A stretch of 64,000 nt of DNA from Colocasia esculenta (taxonomy: Eukaryota > Streptophyta > Magnoliopsida > Alismatales > Araceae): contig CM024766.1 of assembly GCA_014218235.1 (NCBI GenBank), positions 46,713,359 through 46,777,358 of the forward strand, read 5' to 3'. The translations under genes and the position numbers were made by a program. A model generated the notes under the pieces. The model was given only the letters and a program-made list of their open reading frames with translations, made no database searches and had not been told where the DNA came from. This document shows positions 10,047-21,606 of the stretch, piece after piece. Each line of letters starts with the position of its first letter. The first letter of the stretch is position 1.

Positions 10047-12948
10047 TGTCATGCCCCTCCAATTTAGCAGCGGAATAAATTGGAAGGAAATGTGAGCAAT
10101 GAGTATGGTAATGTAAATTGCGTATACAGACGCAAACATCAGAGCATCTAATGAAATAATTGGAATAACTCTTGATTTCATTATAAAATCACTAAGACTA
10201 TTACAACCACTAATTCGGAGCCAATACATAGGGCTCAATGACATCATTACATTGAAAAAGAAATCTAAAGCAATAACTATTAGACTCCAGAGTACTAGGG
10301 CAACTTCATCAACTGACTCCAGGTTGCTCATCACTCGGGTCCTGTCCCATTGATGTGTGTAACGTCTTTGTTCGACTTACCTGAGACACAATAATGAATA
10401 ACGAAGGGTAAGCGATAACGCCCAGTAGGACTTAAATCTCGTGAATCAAGCAGGCTTTAAATAATTAGTGCTTTAAAAGGGAGAGTAACTAATGATAGAG
10501 CGAGTCATGTAAAGTCCAGAAAGTAATAGCACAAGTAACATGGTTCAGGTAGCAGATGAATCAAGTATAGCACGATGATTAAAGTCAAGTCACGATATAA
10601 AATGATAACAATGCAATAGCAAGTAACGACATTGTCAAGCAGTAGCAAGCGACATGTATAGTAAGGAGAGAGATAGTAATTGGCCATGTAGAGAGTAAAT
10701 TGCACTTTGATTGATTTTCATCAATTGAAATAGTATAGCACTTTTGATTAACTTTCATCAATCGAGATAGTAATGGCACTTTGGTTATCCATAGATAGCC
10801 GAGAGAGAATATAGAACTTTTGTCGTCAATAGACAACGAGAGAATATAGCACTTTGTTTTGATTGTCATAGATTAATCCTGACAGTATGGCACTTAGATG
10901 TAATGCCGACATCCTGATCATTTAACTCCTGCGGGCAAATGGCACTTTCGGGCGCTCCCCCAGGACCAGATCGGGCCCTATTACGCTGGCATTGGTTATG
11001 TTGTTTATCGTTAGACAATCAATTAATGGCCAATAGAGAGTACCAAGAAATAGATAAGAGTACTAGATGAATAGACGAGATAGTAGAGAGAGTGTGAATA
11101 GACAAGCGAGTAGAGTATAGATGAGATCTTAAGGTCATTTGCACATAAAAACGTCGAGTAAGCGGACGATAGTAGCAGTTGCACAACACGCACACTTGGT
11201 GTTGGCAGTCAGGTGGAATACATTACCCATCCACTGGCCATGTTACGCTTTGGTCTAGAGTTCCGGCGTGATTCAGGATAAGAGCGAACTTCAAATAGCC
11301 GTTTGGACCTTATCCTTAAAGGGTATCATAGGTATTAGGGTACAACCAGCTCATCGGCCATGTGGGAATCCATGGACAGAGGAGACTTACAGAGGCCTTG
11401 AACAAGGATTCACTAGTCCGGCAGAAGGAGTATCTGACGGAGAGTTCGTCCAAGTCAAGAGAAAGTGTATATATAGAAACAAGTGCTTGACGTTCTAGAG
11501 AAATTCTAGAACAGTGGAGCATCGGTAACGGTGTTCCAAATCATCGCGAGAAAACGTAGACAAGTATATTTAAAATAGGTCAATGTAATTACATGATTGA
11601 CATAATTTACCAGATGTATTATGAGATATTTTCATGCCAAGTTAAGCCATATATGGATGGTTCAAGTGTGTGCATGTGTAAGAGAAATTATAGATAGAAA
11701 AAAAATCATGTGCATGTATTTAAATCACTTGATATACAATCCATTTATAACAGGTGAATTTACTGCGTGTATGATGGTTAACAAAAGGGTATGAACACTG
11801 TAGAAAGTGATAGCATCAAAATATATGGGTTTTCAAGCAAAAGTCCCAAATCGCGACGTGCCCTTGTAAGGGTCGCGACGGGGTCAGAACAGATCGCGAC
11901 AAGGGCTTATACAAAACGCGACGGGTCGGCCAAAATAGGCTAACCGATCACGACGGCAGCGCCTGTCGCATTCAGAACATGACGAGTATCGCTGTCGCGA
12001 TCAGACCTCAGAATGCGGCCTATCGGGTCGTCGCGTTCGCAGGGTTTGTACCTGAGTCCAAGCGGGAAGAAGGGCAGACCATTGGATTACGGGCCAGATT
12101 TCTATAATTTGATATGGGGTGATTCAAAAATTCATAACTAAATGTATAGTCAATGAAAAATTGCGAAATCACTTGAAAACTGATCTAGACATGCGAGAGT
12201 ACTTATAGTAAATAGGAATTTATAGACATACATGGTTTCGACATGCTTTAGACATTAGTATTCAAGAAGAACATGGAACAGTGAATAGTCAAGATGCAAG
12301 AATAAATTCGCAAAGTAGGGTGGATGAAAATTAGGGCTTTCAGGGGCAAAAGAAGCCTAACAATCATCAGTATCTCTAGAAAAATTTTTGTAGTATGGGA
12401 TCGAGTGTACATGGCGAACAAGAATTTAGAAGAGGGTTCGGGCTCATACTAGTTGCAGAACATGAAAAATCAAGAAGAAAAGATAGACTTGATGGAAAAT
12501 TATGAAACAAGAGGGCATTTGTTCTTGATGCATGGAACAATCTATAGACGAATTTAATTTGGTTTTGCTGGTGAGAATGCCTACCTTGACTCAATTTCCT
12601 CTTCTAGGGCTAGAACTTGAAGAACATGGGTTGAGAGCTTGAGCAGCCTTCTTCCCACGATTTCTCCTCTCCATGTCCAGCAACCCTTGGCAACGAACTA
12701 GGGCCGGCCATGGAGGTTTAAGAGAGTATTTAAGCTCCCTAGATTTCTAATTCCTATTAGGACTCTAACTCCTATTAAACTTCAGGATTTCCTATTTCTT
12801 TCACCCTTTCCATGCTTGCCAACTCCAATTTGGGTTGGGTTGGGATCCAAATCTGTGGCTAACCCATTAGGGTAGGTTTAGGAATCTAATTCTAACTCAA
12901 ACTACTTATTTTAATACTTTAATACCTCTTTGCTATTTAGGTAATATT
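10047..12948 (-). repeat. Element B1 3' LTR, first part
   Basis: It starts TGTCATGCCCC (complement of the LTR 3' terminus) and matches 41474-44385 throughout. Landmarks in + coordinates are a splice-like junction at about 10376-10393, the GCACTTT-hairpin array at 10695-10985, the TATA box at 11468-11475, the TTCTAGAA palindrome at 11492-11512, a TCGCGAC-rich block at 11845-12045, and a micro-ORF at 12610-12711. It is interrupted at 12949 by nest D and resumes at 39630. Confidence 0.92.
12944..12948. other. Target site duplication ATATT of nest D (left; right copy 39625-39629)
   Basis: ATATT precedes the TGATGACC terminus at 12949 and follows the CAACA terminus at 39624. The uninterrupted LTR at about 44390 has the single target sequence. 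This defines the outer limits of the Copia nest. Confidence 0.92.
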
Positions 12949-13185
12949 TGATGACCAGTCTGTCCCCATGTAATTTTAATTAATAACATATATATATATA
13001 TATATTTTGATGATTAACAAAACCAAACAAAAGTTTATCAATTATATCTAATGAATATTTCATAAGTCTTAAGTACAGGAAAAATACCAAGGTCAAACAA
13101 TCCAATAAAGGTATGTATTACTTCTCTGAAGCCTTAATCTTTTCAACATGATATTTCTCTAATTCCATATCGACTTCTATTGAAG

Positions 13186-13930
13186 GCCATAACGATTTCT
13201 TTATAAGCATATCGATTTCAATAGAATTATCATAACGATTTCCTTTCTGGCTGAAAAGTCATGTTGTTTCAATCAAATCGATGTCGTAACGATTCTATAA
13301 GTGATGCAACGATTTCCTTATAAGACTGAAAAGTCATGTTATTTCAAACAAGTCGATGTCACAACGACTCTATAAGTTACCGTAACGACTTGCTCGTCAC
13401 AACGACTCTATAAGTTACCGTAACGATTTCTTTAGAGCTCGTAACGACTTGCCTATCGCAACGACTCTATAAGTTATCGCAACGATTTCTTTAGAAAGCG
13501 CAACGACTTGCTTGTTGTAACGATTTCATAAGTTACCGTAACGACTTCTTTAGAACTCGCAACGACTTGCTTATTGTAACGACTTCATAAGTTACCATAA
13601 CGATTTCTTTAGAGTTCTTAACGACTTGATAAGTATTCATAACGATTTCTTTAGAATTCACAATGACTTGCTTATTGTAACGACATCATAAGTTACCATA
13701 ACGATTTCTTTAGAGTTCATAACGACTTGATAAGTATTCATAACGATTTCTTTAGAATTCACAACGACTTGCTTTATACAATGATTTGTTAAGTATTTCA
13801 CATCAATTTCTTCAGAATCACAACAATTTGCTTTGTGCAACGATTCATTAAGTGTTCATGATATATCTTCTGTCACATAACGATTTGCTATGACTCATAA
13901 CGATTTCATAAGTTATATAGTCATCGATTT
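13186..13930 (+). repeat. AACGAYTT tandem micro-repeat array in the D LTR
   Basis: More than 25 AACGA cores, nearly all continuing as AACGATTT or AACGACTT, are spread over about 740 bp. Where the array is most regular the cores are 17-22 bp apart, close to two helical turns. Connecting sequences such as CTTTAGA and CATAAGTTACC recur, forming higher-order units. The array lies roughly 450 bp upstream of the TATA box. It is also present at about 16780-17440 and 29755-30450 (inverted) and at 36950-37720 with a partial duplication after 38061. Confidence 0.85.
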
Positions 13931-14376
13931 CATATCTTGATATCTTATTCATCTTAAAAATGTTGACTAGTCAAAGTCCACGTAGACATCTCTCTGATGC
14001 TTTTGCATTTATGAGATCTGAACATATCTCTGCATGCATGCAGACCATATCATGCCTACTCTGATAACGTCCTTTAGACTTAAGCTATTTTGCACTACTA
14101 TTTTCATGTCTATTGCTACTGACGTTGACTGACATCAGAGACAGCTTAGCTGTCTGCTATTTGAGATTGACATTTGTGCAGACCTCTGAACTAGCTTCAT
14201 GGTACAACGTTAAACAAATAGAAGCCAACGGATATTTCTGAAGATCTATCTCTTTGCGTGCTCAAGTGATCAAAAGACTGTTGACTGAAAGCTTCTAAGA
14301 CTCCAGATGTCATTCAGTCTAACGACTACTCAAAAGAGAGACAACGGACACTTCAACGTCTACATTTCAAATTGAA

Positions 14377-14386
14377 GATATAAATT
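14377..14386 (+). promoter_or_regulatory. Candidate TATA box of the D LTR
   Basis: GATATAAATT occurs in the D LTR between the upstream array and the 47-bp repeats. It is preserved in the other D LTR copies (complement near 16305 and 29270). It is the best core-promoter candidate, with transcription expected to begin about 30 bp downstream. Confidence 0.5.
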
Positions 14387-14643
14387 CAAGTCAGAAGAAC
14401 AGAAGAAAAACACATCGCGCATTCAAGCATTCAAATTCTTCTGAAGAAAGTCCAGAGCCAAGAACCTTCATTCCACTTAGCTTTTGCTCTTTTGTTGTCC
14501 ACTAGTTTGTGAAAATATTGAGAGAGCCTGTATAGTTCTGAGAGTGTGCCTTGTTTAAATCTCTTTGCTCTCAGTTCTAGTTGCTTCAGATCCTTGCTCA
14601 TCAAAAGCTTGATCTAGGGGCTTGAATTTCATTCACTCTCTTT

Positions 14644-14873
14644 GTGTTGTTCCCTTCGGTTGTGAAGGAAGACCTGGTGTGGTATCCAGGGTGTTGTTCC
14701 CTTCAGTTGTGAAGGAAGACCTGGTGTGGTATCCAGGGTGTTGTTCCCTTCGGTTGTGAAGGAAGACCTGGTGTGGTATCCAGGGTGTTGCTCCCTTCGG
14801 TTGTGAAGGAAGACCTGGTGTGGTATCCAGGGTGTTGTTCCCTTTGGGTGTGAAGGAAGACCAGCTGAGCTGG
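14644..14873 (+). repeat. 47-bp tandem repeat in the D LTR
   Basis: Four full 47-bp units begin at 14644, 14691, 14738 and 14785, followed by a diverged partial unit. Each starts GTGTTGTTCCCTTCGG and contains GAAGGAAGACCTGG. CCTTC and GAAGG in each unit can pair. The 3' LTR has a similar array at about 39124-39350, while the inverted copies have one to three units, so the array varies in length among copies. Confidence 0.9.
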
Positions 14874-15149
14874 GTGTTGTAGTGTCCTTAGGGGGACTGT
14901 ACCCTAGTTAGTGAAATCCTGAGTTGTTGCTCAGGGACTGGACGTAGGACTCCTAAGGAAAGGAGGTCCGAACCAGGATAAACCTTGTGTTGTGTGATTG
15001 TCTTCTTTGTGTGTTTGTTATTTAAACTAACTGTCACTAACCTACTTCGAAGAACGTTTGTGTGAATGTTTTTAGTTACAGGTATCTTCTAGATTAATTT
15101 TTAAAGACCCATTCACCCCCCCCTCTGGGCTCGTCAACTGGGTAACAAG

Positions 15150-15161
15150 TGGTATCAGAAC
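15150..15161 (+). other. Primer binding site of element D1
   Basis: TGGTATCAGAAC follows the LTR by two bases. It is the initiator-Met tRNA primer site with one change (AGC to AAC). D2 has the canonical form, as the complement at about 28587-28600. Confidence 0.88.
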
Positions 15162-15210
15162 GAGTCTCTTCGACAAAGAAAGGATCCAACGATCTGGAGA
15201 GTAAAGATCC

Positions 15211-16021
15211 ATGGCAGCCCAAGGTAACTTTAAAGGTCAGTCTGTCAACCGACCCCCTCTCTTCGATGGTGAAGATTATCCTTACTGGAAGACCAGAATG
15301 GAATACTTTCTACAAGGGCACGACTATCAAATTTGGTCCATAGTAGAAGAAGGTGATCTGTTAGTCACAAATGAGAAAGCACAATGGACAGATGATGACA
15401 GGAAGAAGATTTCCCTGAATTGCAAAGCAAATAGCATCCTATGTTGTGCTCTAAGTAAGAAGGAATTCAACAGAGTTTTAGCATGCAAATCCTCAATGGA
15501 AATGTGGGAAAAGCTCAGGATTACTTATGAAGGCACAAACAAAGTAAAGAAAACAAGAATCGACATTCTTGTCACTCAATATGAAAGATTTCAGATGCAG
15601 TCAAGTGAGTCCATAAATCAAAAGTTCAGCCAGTTCACTGACATCACAAATGGACTAGCCAGTCTGGGGAAAACCTATGAGATGGGAGACATGGTGAGGA
15701 AGATACTTAGATCCTTACCGTCCTCATGGACCCCAAAGGTCACAGCAATAGAAGAAGCTAATGACCTGAAGAGAATGTCTGTAGAAAAGCTCATTGGGTC
15801 CCTCATGGCCCATGATATCAACATGGAAAGGCTAGGAGAGTCCTCTAGCAGAAAGAAGCACTCCAATGCCTTAAAAGCTGAAGAAGATTCACCAGAAGCA
15901 AGTTCAGCTGAAAGTGAAAGTGATGCAGACAGCGAAAATGAGGAAGCTATGCTATCTAGAAAATTACAGCGAATTTTGGCTAAGAAGAAGAAATTCCAAT
16001 CTGGAAGAAGGCACTTCAAAA
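15211..16021 (+). pseudogene. gag: Element D1 gag, 3'-truncated Copia Gag
   Basis: The first 270 codons of a Copia SIRE-like Gag start at MAAQGNFKGQ. The N-terminal gag-polypeptide region is intact (YWKTRMEYFL, WEKLRITYEG, GSLMAHDINMERLG), followed by an acidic serine-rich stretch and the basic segment LAKKKKFQSGRRHFKR. It stops where sequence of the inverted D2 LTR begins; the last codons and stop at 16044 come from that LTR. The zinc knuckle and everything after are missing. The matching D2 gag is at 25221-26834. The frame up to the break is uninterrupted. Confidence 0.9.
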
Positions 16022-17709
16022 GGGAACAGCACAGAGAAGAATGAAAAAGGCTTTCACGCCCCTAGATCCAGCTTTTGATAAGAGAGGATCTGAAGCAACT
16101 AGAACTGAGAGCGAAGAGATTATGAACTATTCACACTCTCAGAACTGTACAGGCTCTCTCAAGATTTTCACAAGAACTAGCGGAGAGCAAGAGAGCAAAA
16201 GAGCAAAAACGGAGTGAAGGATCTTGGCTCTTGATTTTCTTCAGAAGAATTTGAAAAATAGTCTTTCGATGCGATGTCCTTCTATTCTTCTGTCTTGTAT
16301 ATATATCTTCAATTTGAAATCTAGTCGTTGAAGAGATCGTTGTCTCTCTCTTGAGTAGCTGTTAGACTGAATGACATCTGGAGTCTTGGAAGCTTCCTGT
16401 CTCAGTCTTTTGATCACTTGAGCACGCATAGAGATGAAATCTTCACAGAGATCCGTTGGCTTTTATTTGTCTAACGTTGTACAATGAAGTTACATCAAAG
16501 GTCTGCACAGATGTCAAGCTCAAACAGCAGACCGATAGGCTGTCTCTGATATCAGTCACGTCAGTAGCAATAGTCAAGAAAATAGTAATACCAACTGGCT
16601 TAAGTCTAAAGGACGTTATCAGACTAAGCACGATAAAGGAAGATATAGTCTGCATGCATGCAGAGATACGTTCAGATCTCATAAATGCAAAAGCGTCAGA
16701 TAGATGTCTACGTGGATTTTGACTGGTCAATGCTTTAAGATGAATAAGATATCAAAATATGACGTTGAAGACTATATGACTTATGAAATCATTATGAGTT
16801 ATAGCAAATCGTTCTATGACAGAGGATATAAGAAATCGTTATGAATTATGGCAAGTCATTTTGATTCTAAAGAAGTCGATGTGAAACACTTAACAAATCG
16901 TTACACAAAGCAAGTCGTTATGAATCCTAAAGAAATCGTTGTGAGTCATGAACACTTATCAAGTCGTTATGAACTCTAAAGAAATCGTTGCGGCTAGCAA
17001 GTCGTTACGAGTTTCAAAAGAAATCGTTACGAGAACTAAAGAAATCGTTGCGGCTAGCAAGTCGTTACGAGTATCAAAGAAATCGTTACGAGAACTAAAG
17101 AAATCGTTGCGGCTATCAAGTCGTTACGAACTTCAAAGAAATCGTTATGATAACTTATGAAGTCGTTACAACAAGCAAGTCGTTGCGAGTTCTAAAGAAA
17201 TCGTTATGATAACTTATGAAGTCGTTACAACAAGTAAGTCGTTGCAAGTTCTAAAGAAATCGTTATGATAACTTATGAAGTCGTTACAACAAGCAAGTCG
17301 TTGCGAGTTCTAAAGAAATCGTTATGATAACTTATGAAGTCGTAAGCAAGTCGTTGCGAGTTCTAAAGAAATCGTTATGATCACTTATGAAGTCGTTACA
17401 ACAAGCAAGTCGTTGCGACATCGACTTGATTGAAACGACATGACTTTTCAGTCTCATAAGAGAATCGTTATGAACTTTAACAGAAATCGATATGGACTTA
17501 GAGAAATCTCATGTTTGAAAAGATTAAAGCTTCAGAGTAGTAATGCATACCTTTATTGGCTTGTTTGACTTCGATGATTTTTCCTGTACTTAAGACTTAT
17601 GAGATATTCAGCAGATATAATTGATAAATTCTTGTTTGGTTTTGTTAATCATCAAAATATGTATATATATACAATTAATTAAAATTGCATGGGGACAGAC
17701 TGATCATCA
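16022..17709 (-). repeat. Element D2 3' LTR, truncated
   Basis: This is an inverted copy of the D LTR, matching 28992-30726. It ends at the complement of the LTR start (GACTGATCATCA) next to the D2 polypurine tract. About 390 bp of the LTR end are missing at the left, where it is fused to D1 gag. It carries the inverted AACGAYTT array (as AAATCGTT and AAGTCGTT) at about 16780-17440. Confidence 0.9.
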
Positions 17710-20700
17710 ATCTCCCCCTTTTTGGTGATGACAAAACTGAACAATAAGCATAAGAAAAATGTCTAAATTTTTTGTACTTTTTCTCCCCCTTTTTGTCATT
17801 AAGCAAAAAGAACACTTTGACAAAGAAAGAAGAGAGAAAGAGAAAGAGAGAATACTCATAGAGTCATGGCATTCATTGCGGAGGTACAGGCAAATAGAAG
17901 GCAGGAGACAACAGAGAGGCAAAATGGGAGATGGTTTCCCATGCCTGAACTTCCTGCTCTTCAAAAGAGACTTAAAAATGCCAAAAGACACAGAGTAAGA
18001 TGGTCCCATGGTGGAAGCCATCCGTTTGATATGAAGATCTAAATGCCTATAGAGAAGATCAGCATAGGCATCTTTGTCCATGTTGAACTTGAGAAACCGA
18101 GAAGTGCCAAAGCTGGCACAGGAGAGGAACTGGTCCATGGTGACGGATAGTGATTGTGGTTGGCTCTGAGAGCTTGGTGCAAAGCCACATACACTTTGTA
18201 TCTTTCTTCCCAGACCCTGAAGGGGTCATCAACAAGATTGATGGAGTTCATATCTAAAAAAGTGGCTGGAGAAATAGTTGGTTTGCCTTCCCTGGCCTGA
18301 GCTTCATTGAGTGCTGACAACTGCTGAGCTGACAGAGGGTAGAATGTGGACCAATCAGAAGATGTGAGCCTTTCACATTCAGACAAGATAGGGGAGAGAA
18401 CGTCAGCCTTGACATGGCCCAGGTGATATTCCCTGAAGAGGAATCTAGTAAAGGAAACCATGCATCCTTTCTGAACTTTAATTCTGCCCAAAACCCTGGC
18501 ATAACGCTCAAAGATGATGGATCCTACAGAGGATTCCATAACTAGAAAGTGAATTTGAGGCAGGGCTATCTCCTCAGGTATTTGAAGAGTAGCAAAGTCT
18601 ACCTTAATATCTGAAGAGTGAGCTGGAACTGGAGACAAGGCTGAAATGGCCTTCTTGAACTGATAGAGCTGAACTTCGGGAAGTTTATTAATGTATCTGA
18701 AGTTGTTGAAGAGCATGAAATGCCTGATCATCTTGATTTCTGATTGAATGAAGGGTGCCCAGAGTTCTTTGTGATACATCCTGAACCATTCAGAGAGAGT
18801 CAAGGAGTGGTCCCTTGGAGGAAATCTGGCAGATCTGGCAAGAGTGAACTTCTTGAGAAGATCCTTGTGACCTTTGCCCCACTGCTCGTCAGATTTGGAG
18901 TGAGCAAGAGAGAAAATTTTGGATTTTTCGGTTTTTGAAAGAGAAGTATAAGGAAAATAGTGTGCAGATAATCTGTAAGGTTTTGAAAAGGAAGGTTGAT
19001 GATGGTGGCATAAGCAACCTTAGAAAGGTATTCCCTATACAGTGAGTTATGGTGGTTGGCCACTGTGAGAGAAAACCACAAAGGAGGGTATTTGGGTTCA
19101 GAGGAGAGGAAGAGGTAGAAGTAAGTTTCCTCTTCTTGGAGGCAGGAACAGAAGGATCTGTCCTGTGAATATGGTCTCCCACTTTCAACACAGACCTGAG
19201 GATCCCTTCCTCAAATTCATCCTTTATCTTTTCAATAAAGGGAGAACTGAGTTGAGCATGTACAGGTATGATAGTGATGAAAGATGGTGGAGGAGTAGGA
19301 TGAAGGAAAGAATGTGAAGTAGTGTGAGGAGCATCAGTGGGTCCAAGGGAGGGACCGGAGGAGGAGGATGATGCTCCAGCTGAGGATCCAGGAGGTGCCT
19401 CAGATGAAGGAGAAGGAATGGTGGACTGAAATGGAGTAGGAGATGAAATGGGTCTAGATTGAGGCTTCTTGAATGTTTGGGGAGCAGGAGGTGCTGTAGG
19501 AGCTGATGGTGGAGTGGGAGGAATAGGTGTGTGAGAGGGAGAGGAGGGAGCTGGGGGCTTGGGTGCCAAGATCTCTTCTGCCTCTAACTGCACAGGCTCA
19601 CTCTCCAAGGTGCTGGAATCTTGCACAGATGGCCCTGATGGCCCCGCATCCTGAACATCTGGCCCTATTGGCTTTGCATCTTGAACATCTAGCCCTGTTG
19701 GCCCTGCATCTGGAACATCTGGCCCTGTTGGCCCTGCATTTTCTGGAACATCTGGCCCTGTTGGCCCTGCATTTTCTGATGTTGCTGCTGCTCCTGGTGA
19801 AACTGCTTCTTCTTGAGGAGGAGGAGCATGAGCTCCAACTACTTTGATAATATCTGAGAGCATCCCTTTCATGCTGCGCATTTCCTGGTTGAACCAAGTC
19901 ATAGCATTTCTGATTTGGGCCAACTCTTTGTTAGCCGAAGCTTGACTCATAAAGATAGAGTTGACATCTGACTGGAGAGAACATAGAAGTTCACCTTGAA
20001 CATTTAACCTCTCAATTACAGGCTTCAAATGTATGACAATTTTCTTCTTAGCCTTCCTCTTAAATGGAGAATCAGCCAGGAGGGGAGCTCCAGAGGCAAC
20101 CGCTTTTCCTTTCTTCTTACTTTGATTTTCTGGGGGAGGGACATCATCATCTGAGCTCGAAGAGCTTGCAGTCACTCCTTCTCTGTCATCCAGATTGGAA
20201 ACATCTCTTTGCTCTTCAACCTTCTCAACATTTGGAGATGCACCTTCATGACCTTCTTTTGAAAGCTCCCCCTCAATAGGAGCATTTTCTTCATCTGATA
20301 CTTGCTCCCCTTGACTGGGAGCAGGTTCCACTTGTGAGACACCTTGGGCAGCTTGGTGCTCGACCTCGACTGGAACATCTTCCATCTGTTCATCAATGTG
20401 GCCTGGTGCCACAGTCTCTTTTGCAACATTGCTACTTGCTTCTGGAGCACTGGAAATAAAAGGAATGGAATCTAAGATGTCTGCCAGAATTGATGCAACT
20501 ACAATTGAGGGATGTGGGTCCTCAATAGGAGTAATGTCCTCTGGGAGGAGATCCTCAATGCGCCTTTCTGCAAAGGTTTGAACTGGTTCTTCTGGAAATC
20601 CTGAAGCTTCTGCAACCACCCTTTCTTCTTCTACTGCACTTTCATACTGAACTTCTGCAATGGAGGGTCCTGAAGATTTTGCTACTTCAACTGCTGGAGC

Positions 20701-21606
20701 TAAAATTGACTCCACTGGCAGTTCTGGATCCATATTTGCGATTCCATCTCTGGAGGAACAACTGGAGTGTCGACAATGATGGCCTCGCCCTCGGCCACTG
20801 AAGCCTTGAACCAAATACCATTCTCCACAGAGAACCACTCTTCTTCAAATTCCTGGACCTGATTGCTTGGCCCATTTTCTCTACGACTGTCCCAGAGAAA
20901 TCAACACCGAAGTGTTTGAAAATTTTGGTGAGTAGATGGGCATAAGGCAGGGACACATTAACTTACTCTTGGTGTCCCAAATCTGATCTCTTGCAAACTT
21001 CATTCTTTCCATTATCACTGCGGCCATATTTATTTCCTTATTCTGAATGGCCCAGTACATCATGTCCGAATCGGCCTTTGTGCAAGATGAAAACGTTGCA
21101 CTTCTGGGAACTAGGATTTGACAGACAATAAAATGGAGAAGACGATTGAAGGCTGATAATTGATTTATGTCGATCTTGCCGTCTCTCAGCTTGAATCCAG
21201 GCCCTATAATTCCCAGCCCTTTCACTTGGGCATCCTCAGAGTGAATCCCACTAAATCCGGAAATCTTTACATTGAATAACACTCTCAGCAACTCAGGGTC
21301 TACTCTAATCAAAGTTCCCTTTACTGACGAAACCAGAGACCCATCTTCCTCTGTTCGCATACACACAAAAAAGGCTTTTACCAAGTCCGGATAACTGACC
21401 TCTGAAAAGGTGGAAATTTCTGTCCACTGCATCTGATTGATCAACTCTACTAAGCTGCTCATTCCACTTTTCCGCAGATTAGCTACATCTACTGCTTTGT
21501 TGCCACAGAGCTTCGTCTTCACAAATGTGAACCTCTCCTGCTCCTCAGGAGTGAGGAACTCGGCGCTGTAGCCACCCAAACTGTCGGTGATGATAGGAGC
21601 GGCCAT
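17707..21606 (-). pseudogene. Element D2 third ORF (plant transposon protein-like, env position), broken
   Basis: A gene of about 1,200 codons lies between RNase H and the polypurine tract, where SIRE-type Copia elements carry an extra ORF. It probably starts at 21606 (MAAPIITDSLGGY). The first part (21606-20881) resembles the family annotated as putative plant transposon protein (PF20167, by my recognition). A long Pro/Ser/Glu-rich linker follows (20838-19100) with 9-11-residue repeats around GPTGPDV. The C-terminal domain (18803-18039) contains KELWAPFIQSEIKMIRH and FLFREYHLGHVKADVLSP. Frame changes near 20950, 19085, 18800 and 18140 break it. The last frame runs through both polypurine tracts and stops on the TGA made by the first LTR bases. 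No transmembrane segment is evident, so an envelope role is unsupported. A homologous copy is in D1, and a third fragment lies at 63654-64000. Confidence 0.75.
17710..17795 (-). other. D2 polypurine tract and a second tract-like copy
   Basis: On the minus strand AAAAAGGGGGAGAT abuts the LTR (complement 17710-17723). A second AAAAAGGGGGAGA lies about 65 bp upstream (complement about 17781-17795). D1 shows the same pair at 36703-36716 and about 36618-36632. The proximal copy is the priming site. The role of the distal one is unknown. Confidence 0.8.

Larger units (their letters stand above)
12949..15147 (+). repeat. Element D1 5' LTR
   Basis: The LTR is 2199 bp, starting TGATGACCAGTCTGTCC and ending GGGTAACA directly before the primer site. 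It contains a (TA)n run near 12990-13004, the AACGAYTT array (13186-13930), a TATA box near 14377 and a 47-bp tandem repeat (14644-14873). Homologous copies in this window are 36717-39624 (same strand) and 16022-17709, 26898-27268 and 28601-30726 (opposite strand). Confidence 0.93.

Noticed and set aside
9843..10334. Single 163-codon ORF on the minus strand
   Set aside because: Its second half is B0 pol, but the first part is B1 LTR sequence read across the insertion junction, so it is a chimeric open frame and not one gene.
13186..13930. CRISPR-like array
   Set aside because: The repeats are short, degenerate and without unique spacers, lie inside a plant LTR, and recur in every LTR copy.
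14644..14873. Repeat array as CRISPR or minisatellite locus
   Set aside because: The 47-bp units are direct head-to-tail copies without spacers inside the D LTR, so this is an LTR-internal tandem repeat.
18889..20838. Independent host gene of 649 codons with Pro-rich protein
   Set aside because: It is the linker part of the D2 third ORF, bounded by frameshifts, and a homolog is in the same place in D1.
17707..21606. Envelope glycoprotein of an infectious retrovirus-like element
   Set aside because: Only the position after pol supports it. No signal peptide, transmembrane helix or cleavage site is visible.
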